DNA from: Rhodococcus sp. P1Y
GTDB taxonomy: Bacteria; Actinomycetota; Actinomycetes; Mycobacteriales; Mycobacteriaceae
Assembly: GCF_003641205.1 (NCBI RefSeq)
Contig: NZ_CP032762.1
Span: forward strand, 434,001 to 498,000
Reading direction: 5' to 3'
Length of the DNA stretch: 64,000 nucleotides
Shown here: positions 7,039 through 16,561 of the stretch, one piece after another
Layout: the number at the start of each line of letters is the position of its first letter
Position numbering within the stretch: the stretch's first letter is position 1
Position numbers and translations under genes: made by a program
Notes under the pieces: model-generated
The model's input: only the letters and a program-made list of their open reading frames with translations
Database searches by the model: none
What the model was told of the DNA's origin: nothing

Positions 7039-8913
7039 TCAGTAGTCGAACGCCTCGAACCTGATGTCTTCACCGGCCAGCCACTCCACAACTGCGTCGT
7101 GCAGAGGCGGAGTAGTGCACACGTAGAATTGCCTTCGTCCAACGCGGCCTACGGCTTTGATGTCGGCCTCGGTCATCCTTCGGGTGTGTGTTCGGGCTCC
7201 GAGCTGTTCGAGAGTGCGTAGCTGGGCATCCCCGTCGGTGTCCAAGTGTCCGGTGAGGAACACCGTGATCGCCATCCCCAATTGGCCGACCTGCTCGATG
7301 ACGTCGACGGCGAGAGGCAGGTCCTCTGCGCGGACACTCCACAGCAGGGTCAGCGAGAGTCCGGATTCGTGGGCTGCATGCGCCTGCGCCATGAATGGCG
7401 TGATCCCGATCCCCGATGCCACGACCACTACGTCGTCGGCGTCGGGCTGCGTATTGGCATATCTGGTGTCATCCTCGCCGCCGAAGCCCACGACAGTGAC
7501 AGCCAGGTCCGACCCTGGTGTCCACCGCGACAGCAGGCGGGTGACCGGTCCGTGCTCCCGAACGGTGATCTCGAATACGTTGCTGCCCAGAGCGTTCGGT
7601 TCGCTGGACACCGTGAACGTTCTGATGAAGTCGTCGTTGAGGGAGCTGGGGTCGTGATCGCGCATGTGCGACCAGCCACGATCGAGTCGATCCGAGAAGT
7701 CGAGGGAGACGTGTTGCCCTGCACGCCATTGCACCGGCGTCGACGATTCGCCCGGAGGAAATCGGAATGTGTACCGCGATATCGTCGGTGTGATCGGTAG
7801 TTTGTGGATCAGCGAGGCAACCAATCTGTCCGCTGATCTGGGCTGCTGGCTCGAATCGCCGACCTCGCGGGCCAATCTCCGAACCGGAGGGTTGTACGGC
7901 GACGGGTCGAGCAGCGTACCTCGGAACGGAAGACCGTCTCTCACCAAGTGCACTGCCTCGATTTCGATCCGCACAGCGATATTACTATGCGGCAGAACAC
8001 TTTGCGCAGCATCGCCGATCAGTACCTCCGCGCGTCCCGCCAGGTAGAGAACGTCGCCGGTGTCAAAATCGGGAAAGGTGACTCCCACTGCCCGGTCGGA
8101 GGTGATGTTCCCCAACGTCTGGTAGAGGCGGTTCCCCGAGTACTCCGGGTACACCAGCGTCACGCCCTCCGTCTCGGAGTTGCTGAAGACCCGGACGAAT
8201 CCTGGTGCTCCCCCGCGGATGTTGGTGTCCATGCTGTGGTCACCGTGCCGGCTGGAGATGAGGAACGTGTCGGATCTGCCGATGAGGGCGATCGCCTCGG
8301 CTGACAGCGGGAGTGAATCGGTGATCAACTGCGGAGATGATTCGTAGGGTGTTATCACCCTCTTGTTCAGATACTTGGGGCAGTTTCCGAGGGTTTCGTC
8401 GACTGCGACGTTCACCTCTACGTCGACGGGTTCGTCGGCCTCCGAAGGCGGTGTCTTCGTGAGCCTTTCCACCATGATCCCGCCGAGCAGCCGTCCTGCG
8501 ATCTTGACCCGGCCCCTGTGCTCGAGATCGATGACGAGGCCCGAGACCAGCCTTCCTCGTCCGTCCGTGTCTTCGTCGCACAAGAGCCCCTCGAGTACTG
8601 GGTCGGTACCCGTCCATCGATCGCCCGGCTCTGCGGGGCGAGATTCGAGCCGGGTCTGAAACTTCACTCGCAGAACACTGTCCGCGGCCGCGGTTGCTGT
8701 TCCAGGAGCACCCCCGAGCAGCGTTGTCCACACACGGCCGTCGATGCCGATCGTTCCGAGCGCCACGAGTGGGCTCTGGCTCATCCAGAGTCCGTACGCG
8801 GCGGGCAGACCTGGAGCAGTGGGGTTGTCCTCGTAGGGCACCTGCAGAAGACGGTGCATCGCCTCTTCCCCTGGATGCCACTCGCTCAGCACACGGTCGT
8901 AATCAGGCTGCAT
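7039..8913 (-). CDS. PNPOx-like / ferredoxin-reductase-like fusion flavoprotein
   Basis: A 624-residue two-part protein. The N-terminal half (to ~330) resembles pyridoxamine-phosphate-oxidase-like split-barrel FMN proteins (LVALGTIGIDGRVWTTLLGG; GNRLYQTLGNITSDRAVGVTFPDF). The C-terminal half is a ferredoxin-NADP reductase module: the FAD-binding RTFTVSS around residue 433 and the NAD(P)-binding ASGIGITPFMAQ near 497. No C-terminal 2Fe-2S cysteine motif is visible; the protein ends at YCTTPP..EAFDY. It probably shuttles electrons from NAD(P)H through FAD to FMN in one chain. Its 3' partner is the hydrolase at 8903, overlapping by 11 bases. Confidence 0.8.
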   Translation of the reverse strand: MQPDYDRVLSEWHPGEEAMHRLLQVPYEDNPTAPGLPAAYGLWMSQSPLVALGTIGIDGRVWTTLLGGAPGTATAAADSVLRVKFQTRLESRPAEPGDRWTGTDPVLEGLLCDEDTDGRGRLVSGLVIDLEHRGRVKIAGRLLGGIMVERLTKTPPSEADEPVDVEVNVAVDETLGNCPKYLNKRVITPYESSPQLITDSLPLSAEAIALIGRSDTFLISSRHGDHSMDTNIRGGAPGFVRVFSNSETEGVTLVYPEYSGNRLYQTLGNITSDRAVGVTFPDFDTGDVLYLAGRAEVLIGDAAQSVLPHSNIAVRIEIEAVHLVRDGLPFRGTLLDPSPYNPPVRRLAREVGDSSQQPRSADRLVASLIHKLPITPTISRYTFRFPPGESSTPVQWRAGQHVSLDFSDRLDRGWSHMRDHDPSSLNDDFIRTFTVSSEPNALGSNVFEITVREHGPVTRLLSRWTPGSDLAVTVVGFGGEDDTRYANTQPDADDVVVVASGIGITPFMAQAHAAHESGLSLTLLWSVRAEDLPLAVDVIEQVGQLGMAITVFLTGHLDTDGDAQLRTLEQLGARTHTRRMTEADIKAVGRVGRRQFYVCTTPPLHDAVVEWLAGEDIRFEAFDY

Positions 8914-9784
8914 GTCGTGCTCCGGAGAATCGATGCAGGAAGGTGGTGATCAGGGAGGCGACTTCGTCGAGGTGGCTTTCGAGGAGGAAGTGGCCACCGT
9001 CCAGCAGGTGAATGTCCGCGTCGGGAAGGTCGCGCAGGAACGCACGGGCACCGTCGGGTCCGAAGATCTCGTCGTTCTTCCCCCAGACGGCGAGGAGCGG
9101 GGGACGTGAATCGCGAAAGTAGCGCTGCACAGCGGGGTACAGGCGGACGTTCGTTGGATAGTCGGCGAAGAGCTTCAGTTGGATCTCGTCGTTGCCGGGA
9201 CGGGTGAGCAGCGCGTGGTCGTGGATCCAGGTGTCGGGGCTCAGGAGCGTCGTATCGGAGACGCCGTGAACGTACTGCCATCGGACCGCGTCGAGTTCGA
9301 GTGCTTCGCGCAGCGGCGCAGCGTTTTCTGGTGTGCGGTTTTTCGCGTAGGCCCAGAGTGGTGCCCAGAACGAGTCCACGAACCCTTCCTCGTAGGCATT
9401 GCCGTTCTGGGTGACGATGGCGGTGATTCGATCAGGATGATTGAGGGCGAGACGCCATCCGACGGGTGCGCCGTAGTCCTGGGTGTAGATCGCGTACCGG
9501 TCGAGACCCAGTTGGTCGAGGAGGTGCTCAGTGACGGTTGTGAGCGTGTCGAAGGTGTAGTCGAAGTCGTCGACGGATGGAGCTGCCGAGTTTCCGAAGC
9601 CGATGAGGTCGGGTGCGATCACGTGAAAACTGTTGCCCAACAGAGGGATGAGGTTGCGGAACATGAAGGAGCTCGAGGGGGTTCCGTGCAGCAGCACGAT
9701 GGTGGGATCGGACGGATTGCCGGCCTCGCGGTAGAAGACTTCGAGTCCGTCGACGGTGATGGTGTGGTGGTGAACGGCGACCAT
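8903..9784 (-). CDS. Alpha/beta hydrolase, haloalkane dehalogenase/epoxide hydrolase-like
   Basis: A 293-residue alpha/beta hydrolase. HGTPSSSFMFRN forms the oxyanion loop, TQDYGAPVGWRLA provides an Asp nucleophile in the elbow (D rather than S), and DGGHFLLESH near the C-terminus gives the catalytic His. An Asp nucleophile is characteristic of haloalkane dehalogenases and epoxide hydrolases rather than esterases. It is the first gene of the leftward unit with the PNPOx-FNR fusion and is divergent from a CGNR regulator, which probably controls both. The substrate is unknown. Confidence 0.83.
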   Translation of the reverse strand: MVAVHHHTITVDGLEVFYREAGNPSDPTIVLLHGTPSSSFMFRNLIPLLGNSFHVIAPDLIGFGNSAAPSVDDFDYTFDTLTTVTEHLLDQLGLDRYAIYTQDYGAPVGWRLALNHPDRITAIVTQNGNAYEEGFVDSFWAPLWAYAKNRTPENAAPLREALELDAVRWQYVHGVSDTTLLSPDTWIHDHALLTRPGNDEIQLKLFADYPTNVRLYPAVQRYFRDSRPPLLAVWGKNDEIFGPDGARAFLRDLPDADIHLLDGGHFLLESHLDEVASLITTFLHRFSGARHAA

Positions 9785-9808
9785 GGATAACCCCTATGCG
9801 TAGTTGAT

Positions 9809-9838
9809 GTGGTTACTCCCATGACGGAACCACAGTGG
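9809..9838. promoter_or_regulatory. Inverted repeat in the hydrolase/CGNR divergent promoter
   Basis: GTGGTT (9809-9814) is matched by AACCAC (9828-9833), and the overlapping dyad CCACAGTGG spans 9830-9838. A further GTGGTTAC follows at about 9862. The repeats sit in the 86-bp space between the two divergent starts and are candidate sites for the CGNR regulator or for a repressor. Confidence 0.4.
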
Positions 9839-9870
9839 TCGTAACCTGTCAAGTGAGTTATGGTGGTTAC

Positions 9871-10386
9871 ATGAACACGGAGGAGGCGCGGGCCATCGAC
9901 GAAGCGCTGCTGATCGACCTGCTCAACACCACGCCTGTGGTCGAGGATCAGCCGATCGATCTTCTGGCAGACGATGCAGACGGCTGCGACTGGCTGAGTA
10001 TGCGCGGCGGGACCGGAAGCGCCGAGGAACTTCGGGTGAGCCGCGCCGTGCGTGACGACCTTCAGCGGGTGGTGCGGGGTGCAACGTCACCGTCATCGCT
10101 GGGCAGGTATCTGGACGGCCTCTCACAGGTGCCGGTGTTGACCGATGACGCCCTCCACTGGGTTCTGCAGGTGGCCGACGATCGCCGACTGGCCTCGCGG
10201 ATTGTGCTGGCCTGGGCAGAGATTCGCGAGAGTCTCCCCGGCGCACTGCGTCCGTGCGCGAATGACGAGTGCCGCCTGTTTCTACTGGATCGCTCGCGCG
10301 CGGGCACCGCGCGGTGGTGCTCGATGGCCACGTGTGGCAACAAGATGAAAGCCCGACGGCACCGCGCTCGGGCGGCAGGCGACTGA
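9871..10386 (+). CDS. CGNR zinc-finger transcriptional regulator (ABATE family)
   Basis: A 171-residue protein with the ABATE domain N-terminally and a CGNR zinc finger at the end. The finger reads LRPCANDECRLFLLD, then RWCSMATCGNKMKARRHRAR, with all four Cys and the CGNR-like signature (here CGNK). Such proteins are DNA-binding regulators. ATG 9871 is preferred to the upstream GTG 9835 because the region between them carries the repeats of the divergent promoter. It probably regulates the hydrolase/flavoprotein unit transcribed the other way. Confidence 0.85.
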   Translation: MNTEEARAIDEALLIDLLNTTPVVEDQPIDLLADDADGCDWLSMRGGTGSAEELRVSRAVRDDLQRVVRGATSPSSLGRYLDGLSQVPVLTDDALHWVLQVADDRRLASRIVLAWAEIRESLPGALRPCANDECRLFLLDRSRAGTARWCSMATCGNKMKARRHRARAAGD

Positions 10387-10721
10387 CTTTCGCGAGAACC
10401 ATTGGGCCAGAGGGCGATCACTCTCGCTGTGGCCATGGACAACCAGTCGGTATTTTCAAAACCCTCTCCGCGCACCTACGTCCGGGCAGGTCCACGCCCG
10501 GTCGATACCGACTCGAGACAGTCGGTGACAACGCCCTCTGACGCAACGGCATCTGCGACAGCGTCGGCACCGTCGAGTTGGAGCCGTGTCTATCGGGGCT
10601 TCGGTTGCGTGACCATCGGTCGACCCTTCATGGCTGCTCACACGACTCACCGGAACCTCGGCAGCGAATGCGGAACACAAAGACGGTGAGAAGTATTGAA
10701 GTTTACGATCTGAATACTTAT
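10387..10721. other. Intergenic region before the MFS operon
   Basis: No convincing gene is present in these 335 bases. An inverted repeat AAGTATT (10691-10697) / AATACTT (10713-10719) lies next to the operator-like sequence at 10722-10740, so the right end is a promoter region for the operon starting at 10776. Confidence 0.5.
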
Positions 10722-10740
10722 AGTTACGTCTCGTAAAGTT
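10722..10740. promoter_or_regulatory. Operator-like sequence shared with the esterase promoter
   Basis: On the minus strand this reads AACTTTAC-GAGAC-GTAACT. The same AACTTTAC-N5-GTAACT occurs at 18446-18464 upstream of the secreted esterase. It lies 36 bp before the MFS start. Matching copies at the two outward ends of a unit that includes a TetR gene make it a good candidate for that regulator's binding site. Confidence 0.55.
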
Positions 10741-10775
10741 ACGGTGATGGCAGTCACATAAACGACGGAGACTTC

Positions 10776-12140
10776 ATGGCAATCGACAGGACAGTCCCAC
10801 CACCCGACCCGATCAGCGAGGTGGACGTCGGCAAGGACCAATCGAAAGCCATCCCCCCGTATGCCTGGCGGCTCGTTGCTCTGTTTGCCGCGGCGAACGT
10901 CCTGAACATCTACGACCGCGCCCTCCCGACGATTGTGGCCGAGAACATCAAAGCCGAGTTCGCACTTACCGATACGCAGCTCGGTCTGCTGATGAGCGGA
11001 TTTACCGTCGTCTACGCCGTCGCGGGCATCGCGCTCGGACGGATGGCGGACCGGCGTTCCCGCCGCCTGGTCATGGCCATCGGTCTCGTGGTGTGGAGCC
11101 TCCTCACTGCAGCCAGCGGGGGAGCCTGGAGCTTTGCATCGCTGCTGATCTTCCGACTCGGTGTCGGGGTCGGGGAGGCTTCCTACGCCCCCGCCGCCAA
11201 CGCCACCGTCTTCGACATGTTCCCGGTGGAGAAGCGCTCGCGGGCTACTGCAGTGCTGCAACTGGGCGTGCCGCTGGGGTTGCTACTGGCGTTCTTCACT
11301 ACTGGCCCACTGGTCGAGGCATTCGGCACCTGGCGGGCACCCTTCTACTTGGCGGCGATCCCCGGCCTCGTGCTCGCCGCGCTCCTACTGATCACGCCGA
11401 TGCCCGAGCAGCCACGGGCAACCGCTCAACAGCGCGAACAGGAGCGTGGTGCCAGGGTCTTCTGGACGTTGGCGCGAATTCCAACGATGTGGTGGCTCAT
11501 CCTGGCGGGTATCGGCCTGCAGATCGCCAGCTATTCCATCGCGACTTTTCTGGTGCCGCTCTTGCAGCGCTATTTCGGATTGAGCCTCTCCGAGGCCGGT
11601 ACCGGCGCGGGTCTCGTGACCGGCGTCGCGGGTCTGATAGGGCTACTGCTCGCCGGCCCGATTGCCGACAGGGCCCGACGACGCTCATCGGCCGCGCGAC
11701 TCTCGGTCGCAGCCATCGGCATGGCCGTCGCGGCTCCGTTTGCGTTCGCCGCGTTCGGGCTACCCCCAAGTAGCGCAGTCATGTTCGTCCTGCTGCTCTC
11801 CTGCGCATCGGTTCTGATCAATATGGTGCAGCCCGTTGCGCTTCCGGCAGTCTCCGAAATTGTCGCAGCGCGCTTGCGTGCCTCCGCTGTCGCGATCTAC
11901 TTCGCAGCCTTCTATTTGCTCGGCGGCGCATTCGGGCCCCTGCTGACAGGCGCACTGTCGGAGCACTTCGCGGCGAGCGCAACGGCCACGGCAGAGATCA
12001 GCGCGTCCGCAGCCGGTCTGCACACCAGCATGTCATGGCTACTCCCGCTGTCCTGCCTGGTGGGAGCCATAGGCATTGCCGGCGCGATGACCACCATCGA
12101 ACGCGACACCCGCAAGGCAGCCCGCTCGGAGGCAGCATGA
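10776..12140 (+). CDS. MFS transporter, probable substrate importer
   Basis: A 454-residue major facilitator with about 12 predicted membrane segments. The family loop between TM2 and TM3 reads GRMADRRSRRLV, and LGVGVGEASYAPAANATVFD matches the GudP/sugar-phosphate or spinster-like branch. A CGGAGA ribosome-binding site precedes the ATG. It heads a five-gene catabolic operon with acyl-CoA synthetase, hydrolase, SDR and thiolase, so it probably imports the organic acid or ester degraded by them. The substrate itself cannot be inferred from the sequence. Confidence 0.86.
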   Translation: MAIDRTVPPPDPISEVDVGKDQSKAIPPYAWRLVALFAAANVLNIYDRALPTIVAENIKAEFALTDTQLGLLMSGFTVVYAVAGIALGRMADRRSRRLVMAIGLVVWSLLTAASGGAWSFASLLIFRLGVGVGEASYAPAANATVFDMFPVEKRSRATAVLQLGVPLGLLLAFFTTGPLVEAFGTWRAPFYLAAIPGLVLAALLLITPMPEQPRATAQQREQERGARVFWTLARIPTMWWLILAGIGLQIASYSIATFLVPLLQRYFGLSLSEAGTGAGLVTGVAGLIGLLLAGPIADRARRRSSAARLSVAAIGMAVAAPFAFAAFGLPPSSAVMFVLLLSCASVLINMVQPVALPAVSEIVAARLRASAVAIYFAAFYLLGGAFGPLLTGALSEHFAASATATAEISASAAGLHTSMSWLLPLSCLVGAIGIAGAMTTIERDTRKAARSEAA

Positions 12141-12186
12141 GAATCCAACACTCGCCCTCCCCCGCTGCCGCGAAGAGGAGCGACCC

Positions 12187-13677
12187 ATGACCATCTCATC
12201 GACGACGTTCGGAGAGGCGCTCGCCTCTCTCGCTGCGGCGCGCCCAGATGCTCCTGCCATCACCTGCAGTACCGACTCCCTTACCTGGGCCGAGTTGGAA
12301 CGCGACAGCAATCGGCTGGCACACACGTGGTCCCGGCTCGGCGTCACTGCAGGCTCGTTTATCTCGATCATGCTTGCCAACTCACCGGCTTTCATGACGG
12401 CTGCGTTCGCATCATGGAAGCTCGGCGCCGTGCCTCAGCCCCTCTCTTCACGACTTACGCCAGCAGAGTTACGTGCCATCCTCGAAGTCGTAGCCCCGGC
12501 TGGTGTCGTGGGGCTACCCGAGTCCATGGGTCCGGCCGCGAACGATTGGACAACGCTGCCATCGGTACCCGAGACAACAGAATCCGCCGAACCACTGCCG
12601 CCACGGATCGCTCCATCATGGAAGGCACCCACGTCCGGCGGAAGCACCGGCCGCCCCAAGGTGGTCGTGTCCGGCAACGCCGCAGCACTCGAGGAAGTAA
12701 GCGCGTTCGCCGATGTTCTCCGCATCCCCACCGCCGGTACGGTCGCCGTACCCGGACCGTTGCACCACAACGCGCCCTTCATGTTCACTGCACTGGCGAT
12801 GCTGCGTGGTTCTCACGTGGTCCTACAGGGCAGATTCGACGCCGAGGCACTACTGGCCGATATCGTTTCCCACGGCGTTCAATGGCTCTACGCCGTACCC
12901 ACGATGATGCAACGCATCTGGCGTCTCGGCCCTGAAGTGATTGACGCGCACGATGTTTCGACCCTTGAACTCGTAGTGCACATGGCGGCCCCGTGTCCGC
13001 CCTGGCTCAAGCGGGAGTGGATCGACTGGCTGGGCGGCGAACGAGTTCTCGAAGTCTATGCCGGTACAGAAGCACAAGCCGCCAGCGCAATCACCGGTAC
13101 CGACTGGCTTCAACATCCCGGATCCGTCGGGCCGGCGGTGGTCGGTGAGTTCACAGTGCTCGGGCCCGACGGCGCACCGCTACGGCCCGGCGACGTCGGC
13201 GAAGTGTGGGTACGTCGGGGCGCGGACGCCCCACCCGCCTACACCTACATCGGCGGAACTGCCCGCACACGCGAAGGCGGCTGGGAGTCGCTCGGCGACC
13301 TGGGCAGTCTCGACGAGGACGGCTATCTCTACCTCACCGACCGCGACACCGATGTCGTTTTGGTAGGTGGGTCGAACGTCTACCCTGCCGAGGTGGAGGC
13401 TGCTCTTGTCGAGCATCCCGACATCGATGATGCGTGCGTTGTCGGGCTGCCGCACGAGGATCTCGGAGCCGTCCCGCACGCAATCGTGCAGTCATCCGCA
13501 CAGGTGGACCTGGACTACGTCCTTCCGTTTCTGCGCGAGCGCCTTTCCTCGTACAAATTACCGCGAAGCCTGGAGGTCGTCGCCCATCAGTTGCGCGACG
13601 ACGCAGGCAAGATGCGCCGCTCGGCGCTACGCGCCCAACGACTTGAAGGAGTAGCCAATGCCCTGGGCGATCAGTGA
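12187..13677 (+). CDS. AMP-dependent acyl-CoA synthetase
   Basis: A 496-residue ANL-superfamily ligase that activates a carboxylic acid to its CoA thioester through an acyl-adenylate. The P-loop is TSGGSTGRPKVVV (residues ~155-167), the A5 region is EVYAGTEAQAA, and the A7-A8 region is LGDLGSLDEDGYLYLTDRDTDVVLVGGSNVYPAEVE. The A10 segment LRDDAGKMRRSALR carries the catalytic Lys. The ATG follows GAGGAG. In the operon it would activate the imported acid, or an acid released by the neighbouring hydrolase, for thiolytic cleavage. Confidence 0.87.
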   Translation: MTISSTTFGEALASLAAARPDAPAITCSTDSLTWAELERDSNRLAHTWSRLGVTAGSFISIMLANSPAFMTAAFASWKLGAVPQPLSSRLTPAELRAILEVVAPAGVVGLPESMGPAANDWTTLPSVPETTESAEPLPPRIAPSWKAPTSGGSTGRPKVVVSGNAAALEEVSAFADVLRIPTAGTVAVPGPLHHNAPFMFTALAMLRGSHVVLQGRFDAEALLADIVSHGVQWLYAVPTMMQRIWRLGPEVIDAHDVSTLELVVHMAAPCPPWLKREWIDWLGGERVLEVYAGTEAQAASAITGTDWLQHPGSVGPAVVGEFTVLGPDGAPLRPGDVGEVWVRRGADAPPAYTYIGGTARTREGGWESLGDLGSLDEDGYLYLTDRDTDVVLVGGSNVYPAEVEAALVEHPDIDDACVVGLPHEDLGAVPHAIVQSSAQVDLDYVLPFLRERLSSYKLPRSLEVVAHQLRDDAGKMRRSALRAQRLEGVANALGDQ

Positions 13678-14482
13678 CACCCCTACGGGGAGGGTGCGAC
13701 TGCACTGGGGCGCACAAGGTTCCGGCGAACCCGTGGTGCTGGTGATGGGCCACCTCTTCTCGGGCGACATGTGGTATCCGGCGATTCCTGCACTGGCCGA
13801 GCACTACCGAGTGATCTACTTCGACAACCGAGGCACCGGCAGGAGCAGTGCCACCAGCACCGCGTCCGTCGCCGACATGGCCTCCGACGTCACTGCGGTC
13901 ATGGACGCCGCTGATGTCGAGAGTGCACACGTCTACGGCGTGAGCATGGGCGGTGGGATCGTCCTGCAGCTCGCCGAAGACTCGCCCACGCGGGTGCGCT
14001 CGATGGTGCTCGGCTGTACCGCGATGCGCAGTCCTGAATATCCGCTGCCTCGGCCTCCTGGATTTCTGGCCCGCCAGCTGAAGTACCGAGTTCCCACCCG
14101 CATGCTGAAACCCGTTCTACGCAAGCGACTTTACGGTCCGATCGCCCCGCCGGCTGCGGTCGAGTGCGACCTCGACGTGCTCTGCCGGATGCGCTTCTCC
14201 GCTCGCGGGGTCTATGCCCAGGACCTCGCCATTGCCGGCTACGACATGACACCCGACAGAATCGCGACTCTGCCCCAGCCCGCGCTCGTACTTCATGGCA
14301 CGGCAGATGAGGCAGTACCTCACGCTGCCGCCGTGAAGCTGACCGAGACACTGCCCAACGCTCGACTCGTCACCTATGAAGGTGCCGGCCACAACTATCT
14401 CGTCGATGTCGGCGCACGTGCCAACGTCGACGTGCTGGAGTTCTTGGCCGATCGAACTCAGAAAGCAGGAAACAGAACGTGA
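13658..14482 (+). CDS. Alpha/beta hydrolase
   Basis: A 274-residue alpha/beta hydrolase. HVYGVSMGGGIVLQLA carries the nucleophilic Ser in GVSMGG, LVLHGTADEAVPH provides the acid, and YEGAGHNYLVD the His. The start overlaps the ligase gene by 20 bases and has GAAGGAGT upstream; the stop overlaps the next start (GTGA). It would open an ester, lactone or ring-cleavage product in the pathway. Meta-cleavage (C-C) hydrolase activity is possible but the sequence does not decide it. Confidence 0.84.
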   Translation: MPWAISDTPTGRVRLHWGAQGSGEPVVLVMGHLFSGDMWYPAIPALAEHYRVIYFDNRGTGRSSATSTASVADMASDVTAVMDAADVESAHVYGVSMGGGIVLQLAEDSPTRVRSMVLGCTAMRSPEYPLPRPPGFLARQLKYRVPTRMLKPVLRKRLYGPIAPPAAVECDLDVLCRMRFSARGVYAQDLAIAGYDMTPDRIATLPQPALVLHGTADEAVPHAAAVKLTETLPNARLVTYEGAGHNYLVDVGARANVDVLEFLADRTQKAGNRT

Positions 14483-15303
14483 AACTCAACAATGCCGCAG
14501 CAGTCGTCACAGGCTCCGGCCGCGGCATCGGCCGAGAGATCGCACTCAAGCTCGCTTCCGAAGGTGCACGGGTCATCGTCAACGATCTCGACACGACCCC
14601 TGCGCAGGAGACCGCCGAGGCCATCCGCTCCGCAGGCGGCGAGGCCGTGGTCCACTCCGGGAGCGTCACCGAGAACGGCTTCGCCGAGGAACTCGTCGAC
14701 ACTGCGGTGAAGAACTTCGGCGGACTCGACATCGTCGTCAACAACGCCGGCTACACCTGGGACAGCGTGATCCAGAAGACCACCGACGAGCAATTCACCG
14801 CGATGCTCGACGTACACCTCGCAGCGCCGTTCCGAATCCTACGTGCCGCCCAGCCGGTGATGTCCGCCTCCGCGAAAGCGGAGATCGCAGCACACGGCAC
14901 AGCCCGGTGCCGCAAGATCGTCAACATCTCGTCTGTCGCGGGCATGGCCGGAAACCCGGGCCAGGCGGCGTACGCCTCTGCCAAAGCCGGCGTGACCGGC
15001 CTGTCTCGCACGTTGGCTCGTGAATGGGGTCGGTACAACATCACCGTCAACACCGTCGCATTCGGCCTCATCTCGACGCGACTGACCACCGCCGCGAACA
15101 GGTCGGCCTCGATCGAGGTCGAGGGACGCAGAATCGAAGTAGGCGTCAACCCCGATGTCCTCGACGCAGCAGCGTCGCTCATACCACTGGGCAGGCCGGG
15201 CCTCCCGGGAGAAGCGGCGGGCGCGGTCTTTCTACTGTGCACGCCCGAAGCCGACTACATCACCGGGCAGACCTTGGTCTGCGGCGGCGGCTGGGAAGGC
15301 TGA
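14479..15303 (+). CDS. Short-chain dehydrogenase/reductase
   Basis: A 274-residue classical SDR. The cofactor site is TGSGRGIGRE near the N-terminus, with NNAG at about residue 91. The catalytic Ser is in NISSVAG and the Tyr-Lys pair in YASAKAG. The closest general type is 3-hydroxyacyl-CoA dehydrogenase or FabG-like, which fits oxidation of a hydroxyacyl-CoA just before thiolysis by the next gene. GTG 14479 is the start: it overlaps the preceding stop codon and has an AGGAA ribosome-binding site. Confidence 0.87.
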   Translation: MKLNNAAAVVTGSGRGIGREIALKLASEGARVIVNDLDTTPAQETAEAIRSAGGEAVVHSGSVTENGFAEELVDTAVKNFGGLDIVVNNAGYTWDSVIQKTTDEQFTAMLDVHLAAPFRILRAAQPVMSASAKAEIAAHGTARCRKIVNISSVAGMAGNPGQAAYASAKAGVTGLSRTLAREWGRYNITVNTVAFGLISTRLTTAANRSASIEVEGRRIEVGVNPDVLDAAASLIPLGRPGLPGEAAGAVFLLCTPEADYITGQTLVCGGGWEG

Positions 15304-15307
15304 ACAC

Positions 15308-16504
15308 ATGACATCTCGTGCTTTGGTAGCCGGAGTTGGCATGGTCCCTTTCAGCACCCCCAGCCGCAGTAAACCGTACGACGAACTCGCAGAGACTGCA
15401 GTACGCGCCGCTCTCACCGACTGCGGTATCGATCTCGCCGACGTCCAACAGGCCTATGCCGGTTTCGTTTTCGGCGACTCGACCAGTGGGCAGCACGCTC
15501 TCTACCGAGTCGGCCAGACCGGAATCCCGATTTTCAACGTCAACAACAATTGCTCGACGGGATCGAGCGCGCTCCTTCTCGCGCGGCAGGCAGTCTCGTC
15601 GGGCGCGGCCGACTGTGTTCTGGCGTTCGGATTCGAACAGATGCTGCGCGGCTCGCTACGCAGCCATTGGACCGACCGACCGAGCCCGTTCGACCGATTC
15701 GGCGCGGTGGTTCACGACACGTTCGGCGATGTGCCTTATGTACCCGTGACGGCGCAATTCTTCGGAGGCGCAGGCGACACCTGGCGCGAGCGTTACAACG
15801 CCGATCCCGCTGTCTTCGCCCAAATTTCGGTGAAGGCACGCCGCCACGCTGCGAACAACCCTTATGCGGTGTTCCGTGAACCGGTCACGATCGAGGAAGT
15901 CTTGGCCTCGCCACATGTGTTCGGCCCGCTGACGCGCCTCCAATGTTGCCCTCCGACATGCGGTGCGGCAGCCGCAGTCATCGTGTCGGAAGACTTTGCC
16001 CGGAGCCGCGGACTCTCCGCCGACGTGGCAATCACAGCGATGGCCATGGCAACCGACACCCCAGACAGCTTCTCCGGTGACTTGCTGCGTTTGGTCGGTT
16101 ACGACATGACACGCACCGCGGCGATGCAGGTGTACGAGACTGCCGGGATCGGTCCGGAGGACATCCCTGTTGTCGAACTCCACGACTGCTTCACCACCAA
16201 CGAGTTGATCACCTACGAAGCTCTCGGGCTCACCCCTGAGGGAAGCGCCGAAAGGTTCGTCGCAGACGGTCAGAACACGTACGGCGGCCGTGTCGTGACC
16301 AACCCATCGGGTGGCCTGCTGTCGAAAGGACACCCGCTGGGTGCCACTGGTCTGGCGCAGTGCGCCGAATTGACCTGGCAACTACGTGGCCAGGCAGAAG
16401 GCCGTCAGGTGGACAAGGCAGGACTCGCCCTTCAACACAACATCGGCCTCGGAGGCGCAGCGGTGGTTGCGCTCTACGAACGCATCGGGCGCGACCATGC
16501 TTGA
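15308..16504 (+). CDS. SCP-x-type thiolase
   Basis: A 398-residue thiolase of the lipid-transfer/SCP-x type. The acylated Cys lies in NVNNNCSTGSSA, the second catalytic segment is ELHDCFTTNE, and NPSGGLLSKGHPLGATGLAQ carries the active-site GHP. These enzymes cleave beta-ketoacyl-CoA, often of branched or sterol side chains. ATG 15308 is chosen over longer upstream frames because it follows the SDR stop by four bases and gives the usual length. It closes the five-gene operon. Confidence 0.87.
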   Translation: MTSRALVAGVGMVPFSTPSRSKPYDELAETAVRAALTDCGIDLADVQQAYAGFVFGDSTSGQHALYRVGQTGIPIFNVNNNCSTGSSALLLARQAVSSGAADCVLAFGFEQMLRGSLRSHWTDRPSPFDRFGAVVHDTFGDVPYVPVTAQFFGGAGDTWRERYNADPAVFAQISVKARRHAANNPYAVFREPVTIEEVLASPHVFGPLTRLQCCPPTCGAAAAVIVSEDFARSRGLSADVAITAMAMATDTPDSFSGDLLRLVGYDMTRTAAMQVYETAGIGPEDIPVVELHDCFTTNELITYEALGLTPEGSAERFVADGQNTYGGRVVTNPSGGLLSKGHPLGATGLAQCAELTWQLRGQAEGRQVDKAGLALQHNIGLGGAAVVALYERIGRDHA

Positions 16505-16561
16505 TCATCAGTGTTGCAACGACTGCCACATCATTGCTGCACCAACCGTGGAGCCCGCGGT

